Shown piece after piece: positions 7,346 to 11,100 of a stretch of 11,100 nt of DNA (its first letter is position 1; the number at the start of each line of letters is the position of its first letter). This DNA is from Terrimonas_B sp041743125 (GTDB lineage Bacteria; Bacteroidota; Bacteroidia; Chitinophagales; Chitinophagaceae). The stretch covers positions 1 to 11,100 of the forward strand of contig JBGTNK010000221.1 of assembly GCA_041743125.1 (NCBI GenBank), written 5' to 3'. A program made the position numbers and the translations under genes. The notes beneath the pieces are model-generated. The model searched no databases, was not told the origin of the DNA, and saw nothing but the letters and a program-made list of their open reading frames with translations.

Positions 7346-9514
7346 ATGAATAAAATAAAGTGCTTCCTTTTACCTGTATTATTAGGATTTAGTTTGACAG
7401 CCTTTTGTCAAACTGTAGAGATTATTTCATTAAGAAATTATGCGGGAACAGAATATGCAGCCAGCATGCTGAAGAAGTCGCTCACAAAAAAGGGAATGAC
7501 TATAAAAGATGGCCCGGCCGATTTTACCATTCAGCTTGCTGTTGATACCAATACACTGGCAGATGAAGCTTATTCAGTTATAAATAATAAAAAACAAATT
7601 ACCGTAACCGGTGGCGACCCTCGTGGGTTGATCTATGGCGCACTATCCATCACTGAAGATATCGGCAATGGAACTAATTTAAAAAACATAAAGTCAAAAA
7701 ATACAAAACCCCATCTTCCATTCCGGGCTATCAAGTTTGATCTTCCCTGGGATACCTACCGGCGAAGCTTCTCACTCGATCAGCATATTGAAACTTGCAA
7801 GGATCTTAATTACTGGGAAGCGTTTTTGGATATGATGGCGGCAAACAGGTTTAATACTTTAACCTTATGGAATTTGCATCCTTATAGTTTTATGATCAGG
7901 GCTAAAAATTTTCCGGAAGCCTGCCCCTGGAACGAAAAAGAATTGAAGGAATGGCAGGATCTGTTTCATGGAATTTTTAAATTGGCGAAAGAACGGGCCA
8001 TTGAAATTTATATATTCCCCTTTAATATTTTTGTGAGTCCCTCCTTTTCCAAAGCCCACCAGGTAGCAACGGATAATCCCGTTCATGATTATTTTTTTGG
8101 TAAGGCCGACACTTCTGAAATTATAAAAACGTACACAAGAGAAAGTGTAACACAAATGTTACAGGAGTATCCGGAGATAACCGGTATGGGGCTTACACAC
8201 GGAGAGTATATGGGAGGTATGACACCGAAAGAGAGAGAAGAATGGTTGAGCGAAACTACCATTGAAGGCATGCGCCAGGCGGGACGAAAATTAAAACTGG
8301 TTCATCGTATTCCCCTTTCTGCCAATACAGGTTCTGGCGGATCCACCAGTATAGAAACAGAAAGGTTAACCAGAAAAGTAATTGAAGCGGAGGGCAACCT
8401 TGAATTTATTGATAGACCCGTTTGGGGCGATCTGAAATTCAACTGGTCGCATGCGCATTCCACTCCGCAATTAGTGAAAGTGCATGGCGGTAAAATGTAT
8501 GATGCTTTGTTCAACCCGGTTCCCACAAATTATAAGATCACCTGGACGGCCCGCAATGAAGATTTCTTTTGCCTGCGGTGGGGAGTGCCGGGTTTTGTGC
8601 GGGAACATATTGCACGCAACACACCAGCTTATGTTGGTGGTTATTTTATAGGCTCAGAAACTTATATACCGGCTAAAGATTATTTCACCAGGCCAGGTAT
8701 ATCTGTGGACTGGAAGTATGCATTTGAACGGCAGTGGTTATTTTATAAGATATGGGGACGGTTGCTTTATGATCCCAATTCACCTGATGATATTTTCCTG
8801 GCAGAATTTATACGCAGGTATGGCAAGGAGGGAAAAAATTTATTGCAGGCTTCTGCGCTGGCTGGCACCACACCCTTACGCCTGGCCTCTCTTTTCGATT
8901 TTGGATGGGATTTCACCCTTTACAGCGAAGGATTTATGGCGCTTGATCCTAAAGTGAAAAAGGTAGGTTATATTTCAGCAGACAGGCTCATCCATCAACC
9001 GGTAACGGATCCCAATTATGTTTCCGTTTCTGATTTTGTAAAAGCGATCAATGCAGGGGGAACATTTAACAACGATAAAATAACACCACCCGTGCTGGCC
9101 TCTTTGCTGGAAAGGGATTGTAAAAAAGCATTCGAACTTGTTAAAAATATACGTACATCGCATAACAATACTTTGATGTACGAGGTGATGGATATAAAAG
9201 CATGGGCTAATCTCGGTTTGCATTTTTCAGAAAAACTAAAGGGAGCGGTTGCCCTTGAAAAATACAGAACAAAGGGAGAGGTAGCAAACAAACATAAGGC
9301 TGTATCGCATTTTCAAAAAGCGCTGGAGTATTGGGATGAGGTCATTGCCCTGACAAGGCCCATTTATAATGATATGCCGTTGGTTCATTACAGCGAAGAG
9401 GATGGAAAACACTGGAAAGAAAATGATGGTCTTCGTTTTCATTGGGAAATATTAAGACCTGATGTGGCAAGGGATATTGAACTGGCTAAAACCGCAACTA
9501 TGTATAAAAATTAA
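7346..9514 (+). CDS. Putative secreted GH67/GH20b-like glycosidase, paralog 2
   Basis: A 722-residue protein with signal peptide MNKIKCFLLPVLLGFSLTAF then CQ; the Cys is not in a good lipobox because Phe stands at -1, so a soluble periplasmic or secreted form is likelier than a lipoprotein. The N-terminal domain (about 25-110) contains DPRGLIYGALSITEDI, a GH20b/GH67-type motif. The core matches paralog 1: hand alignment of AIKFDLPW to KNFP (128-190) gives 39 of 63 identical residues. Conserved acidic candidates are E287 in THGEYMGG, E404-D405 in RNEDFF and E438 in GSETYIPAKDY. The C-terminal region is helical and ends ARDIELAKTATMYKN. Compared with paralog 1 it has about 10 extra residues before YTRE, about 15 extra before KFNWSH, and about 10 fewer after E287. 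The gene follows by 16 bp, so it arose by tandem duplication and is probably in the same operon. Reaction and substrate are unproven. Confidence 0.72.
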   Translation: MNKIKCFLLPVLLGFSLTAFCQTVEIISLRNYAGTEYAASMLKKSLTKKGMTIKDGPADFTIQLAVDTNTLADEAYSVINNKKQITVTGGDPRGLIYGALSITEDIGNGTNLKNIKSKNTKPHLPFRAIKFDLPWDTYRRSFSLDQHIETCKDLNYWEAFLDMMAANRFNTLTLWNLHPYSFMIRAKNFPEACPWNEKELKEWQDLFHGIFKLAKERAIEIYIFPFNIFVSPSFSKAHQVATDNPVHDYFFGKADTSEIIKTYTRESVTQMLQEYPEITGMGLTHGEYMGGMTPKEREEWLSETTIEGMRQAGRKLKLVHRIPLSANTGSGGSTSIETERLTRKVIEAEGNLEFIDRPVWGDLKFNWSHAHSTPQLVKVHGGKMYDALFNPVPTNYKITWTARNEDFFCLRWGVPGFVREHIARNTPAYVGGYFIGSETYIPAKDYFTRPGISVDWKYAFERQWLFYKIWGRLLYDPNSPDDIFLAEFIRRYGKEGKNLLQASALAGTTPLRLASLFDFGWDFTLYSEGFMALDPKVKKVGYISADRLIHQPVTDPNYVSVSDFVKAINAGGTFNNDKITPPVLASLLERDCKKAFELVKNIRTSHNNTLMYEVMDIKAWANLGLHFSEKLKGAVALEKYRTKGEVANKHKAVSHFQKALEYWDEVIALTRPIYNDMPLVHYSEEDGKHWKENDGLRFHWEILRPDVARDIELAKTATMYKN

Positions 9515-9532
9515 AATACCCCATTATTTTAA
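9511..9532 (+). terminator. AT-only inverted repeat overlapping the paralog 2 stop codon
   Basis: A perfect 8-bp inverted repeat, TTAAAATA and TATTTTAA, flanks the 6-base loop CCCCAT, and its left arm contains the TAA stop codon at 9512-9514. It could form a weak hairpin that slows transcription or protects the 3' end of the upstream message. An all-AT stem is thermodynamically poor and no long T tract follows, so it is not a convincing intrinsic terminator. Confidence 0.2.
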
Positions 9533-9607
9533 ATAAAAAGTGATTAGGCCGTAGCGATTAGTTATTACAAAAAGTCTTGCTGAGAATAATAAATTTTGTT
9601 TGCTGTT
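9515..9607 (+). promoter_or_regulatory. Spacer before the beta-helix gene, with a direct repeat
   Basis: This 93-bp gap is the longest between genes of the plus-strand run, whose other spacers are 14-19 bp, so the beta-helix gene may have its own promoter or be processed separately. The hexamer GATTAG occurs at 9542-9547 and again at 9556-9561, a 14-bp period, in the context GTGATTAG and GCGATTAG. AAATTTTG at 9591-9598 resembles the -7 element TAnnTTTG with one mismatch, but no matching -33 TTG is properly spaced, and it lies only about 10 bp before the ATG. No gene is present. Confidence 0.25.
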
Positions 9608-11100
9608 ATGAAAAAAATAATTACTCTTTATGTTACTTTGTTTTTATCCTGCTTAGTTGCCGGTGCACAGGTTGATATAAAAGCAGGGAACTTAATTACA
9701 GAACCACCTACTTTAATAAACCTGGGGTTTGAATGGCAGTTTACCGGCGATGTTAACCGGAATGCAACTGTAGAAACGGCCTATAGAATAGCGGGGTCCA
9801 ATACATGGAAAGAATCATTGCCGCTTTTAAGAATAGGAGGTGAGCGGATTTTTCGTGACGCTGAACAGCTCGACTATGCGGTGCCCGACTTGTTTGCAGG
9901 AAGTATTCTTGACCTCTTGCCTGATACGGAATATGAATGCAGGTTGACCATGAAGGATCCCGATGGAGTAAGTGGAGAAACGATGCGCACCGTCAAAGTA
10001 AGAACAAGAGCAGAACCAAAAGCAGCCACAGATGGGAGAGTTTTACATGTTTACCCTGCTGACTGGAAGGGAAAAAAAGAAGAGCCTTCATTTATCGGAT
10101 TAAAAGCAGCTTATTATGGTTCCGGCCTTGGGGATTGGTCGGTAGTGACGGAGCGAAAAATAAATCCCGGGGATATAGTACTGATGCATGCAGGAGTTTA
10201 CAAAGCAGACCGGCTCAATTATGTAGATCCTTATGGAATTTCTTTTGATGGCACCTATGTTCTTACACTTAAAGGAACAGCCGATCGTCCCATTGTGATC
10301 AAAGGTGCAGGAGATGGTGAAACCATTATAGACGGGGCCGGCGCACACCGGCTGTTTGATGTAACGGCAACAGATCACCACCTGTTTGAGAACCTCACTT
10401 TCAGGAATACCGATATTGTTTTTTCTGCGGGCCTTAAGGAAGTAACCGGCGCCAAAAATTTAACGGTAAGAAACTGCAGGATGGAAGATGTGGGCATCGG
10501 TATAATAACTGAATATGCAGGGTCAAAAAATTTTTATATAGCCGATAATATTTTTATTGGCCGGGATGACCGGTATCGCTTACGGGGATGGGCCAACCCG
10601 GGAATATATCCGCCCAGCCAGTTGTTTAGTTATATGGCCATTAAAGTCTATGGTTCCGGTCATGTGATTTGCTATAATTCAATTGCATATTTTCATGATG
10701 GCATAAATGTTTCTACCTACGGCACGCCGGAAAAAGAGCAGGATCTTAAAGCGGTGTCTATTGATATTTATAACAACGATGTTCACCTGGTTGTTGATGA
10801 TTTTATAGAAGCAGATGGTGGTGTTCATAATATCCGGGTGATGAGAAACCGCGGGGTCAATGCCGGGCAGTGTGGATTAAGTGCACAGCCTGTATTTGGC
10901 GGGCCTGCCTATTTTATCCGGAATGTATGCTATAATATTCCTAATGGATTTGCTTTAAAATTCAGGGCGAAGCCATCCGGCCTTTATGTTTATCACAATA
11001 CATTTATAAGTGAGAACAGGAATACAGAAATATTTTCCAATGCACATTTCAGAAACAATTTATTCCTGGGGGCAGATGCGGACAACAGACCCGTGACAGC
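9608..11100 (+). CDS. Secreted FN3-like plus right-handed parallel beta-helix protein, 3'-truncated by window edge
   Basis: The frame from ATG 9608 is open to the last base, giving 497 residues with no stop, so the C-terminus lies outside the window. The protein begins with a signal peptide (MKKIITLYVTLFLSCLVAGA then Q). Residues about 30-135 form an FN3-like beta-sandwich, with LLPDTEYECRLTM and a closing VKVRTRAEP. From about 160 a right-handed beta-helix follows: INPGDIVLMHAGVY, LKGTADRPIVIKGAGDG, TIIDGAGAHRLF, HHLFENLTFRNTD, AKNLTVRNCRMEDVG, NFYIADNIFIG, VICYNSIAYFHDGINV, DIYNNDVHLVVDDFIEADGG and FIRNVCYNIPNG. Family members include polysaccharide lyases and hydrolases such as PL6- or GH28-type enzymes; D397, D398, E401 and D403 in VVDDFIEADGG are candidate active-site residues, but no specific lyase signature is recognised. 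Its place after the GH67-like pair suggests a role in the same glycan pathway. Confidence 0.75.
   Translation, partial: MKKIITLYVTLFLSCLVAGAQVDIKAGNLITEPPTLINLGFEWQFTGDVNRNATVETAYRIAGSNTWKESLPLLRIGGERIFRDAEQLDYAVPDLFAGSILDLLPDTEYECRLTMKDPDGVSGETMRTVKVRTRAEPKAATDGRVLHVYPADWKGKKEEPSFIGLKAAYYGSGLGDWSVVTERKINPGDIVLMHAGVYKADRLNYVDPYGISFDGTYVLTLKGTADRPIVIKGAGDGETIIDGAGAHRLFDVTATDHHLFENLTFRNTDIVFSAGLKEVTGAKNLTVRNCRMEDVGIGIITEYAGSKNFYIADNIFIGRDDRYRLRGWANPGIYPPSQLFSYMAIKVYGSGHVICYNSIAYFHDGINVSTYGTPEKEQDLKAVSIDIYNNDVHLVVDDFIEADGGVHNIRVMRNRGVNAGQCGLSAQPVFGGPAYFIRNVCYNIPNGFALKFRAKPSGLYVYHNTFISENRNTEIFSNAHFRNNLFLGADADNRPVT

Noticed and set aside
1..11100. CRISPR array, tRNA, rRNA, insertion sequence or defence gene
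   Set aside because: No regularly spaced direct repeats, transposase motifs, tRNA-like cloverleaf or defence-family motifs were seen on either strand by eye.

Overview
The window looks like a carbohydrate-degradation (CAZyme) island from a bacterium of the phylum Bacteroidota, probably near Chitinophagales/Sphingobacteriia. The evidence is indirect. The DNA is AT-rich, nearly every protein starts with an Sec signal peptide (several ending in AQ- or CQ-type sites), there are no Shine-Dalgarno sequences, and the protein families (DUF5060 hydrolase, DUF1080, YncE-like propeller, large GH67/GH20b-like proteins, parallel beta-helix) are typical of such loci. No taxonomic marker gene, rRNA or tRNA is present, so the placement is an inference.

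Layout: seven protein genes in two divergent groups. Minus strand, read right to left: a DUF5060-domain glycoside hydrolase (1303-3081) followed after 31 bp by a GH5 cellulase-superfamily hydrolase (159-1271). A 147-bp divergent intergenic region (3082-3228) separates them from the plus-strand group. That group is a secreted YncE-like beta-propeller (3229-4287), a DUF1080 protein (4307-5044), two tandem paralogous GH67/GH20b-like putative glycosidases (5059-7329 and 7346-9514) and, after a 93-bp gap, a secreted FN3-like plus right-handed beta-helix protein that runs off the right edge (9608 onward). Spacers of 14-19 bp between the first four plus-strand genes indicate one transcript.

Working together (inference): all seven products carry export signals, so the locus probably breaks down a complex polysaccharide outside the cytoplasm. 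GH5 and DUF5060 enzymes would cut beta-linked backbone, the beta-helix protein could be a polysaccharide lyase or hydrolase, the two GH67-like proteins could remove uronic acid or similar side residues, and the DUF1080 and propeller proteins would bind or process products. The substrate cannot be read from sequence; a uronic-acid-bearing plant or algal glycan is the best guess. No SusC/SusD pair, sigma/anti-sigma pair or other regulator lies in the window.

The most interesting feature is the tandem paralog pair. The two proteins share a strongly conserved core but differ at one candidate catalytic carboxylate (Glu in the second copy, Asp in the first) and have reciprocal insertions in loops around the presumed active site. 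No CRISPR array, insertion sequence, RNA gene or defence system was seen.
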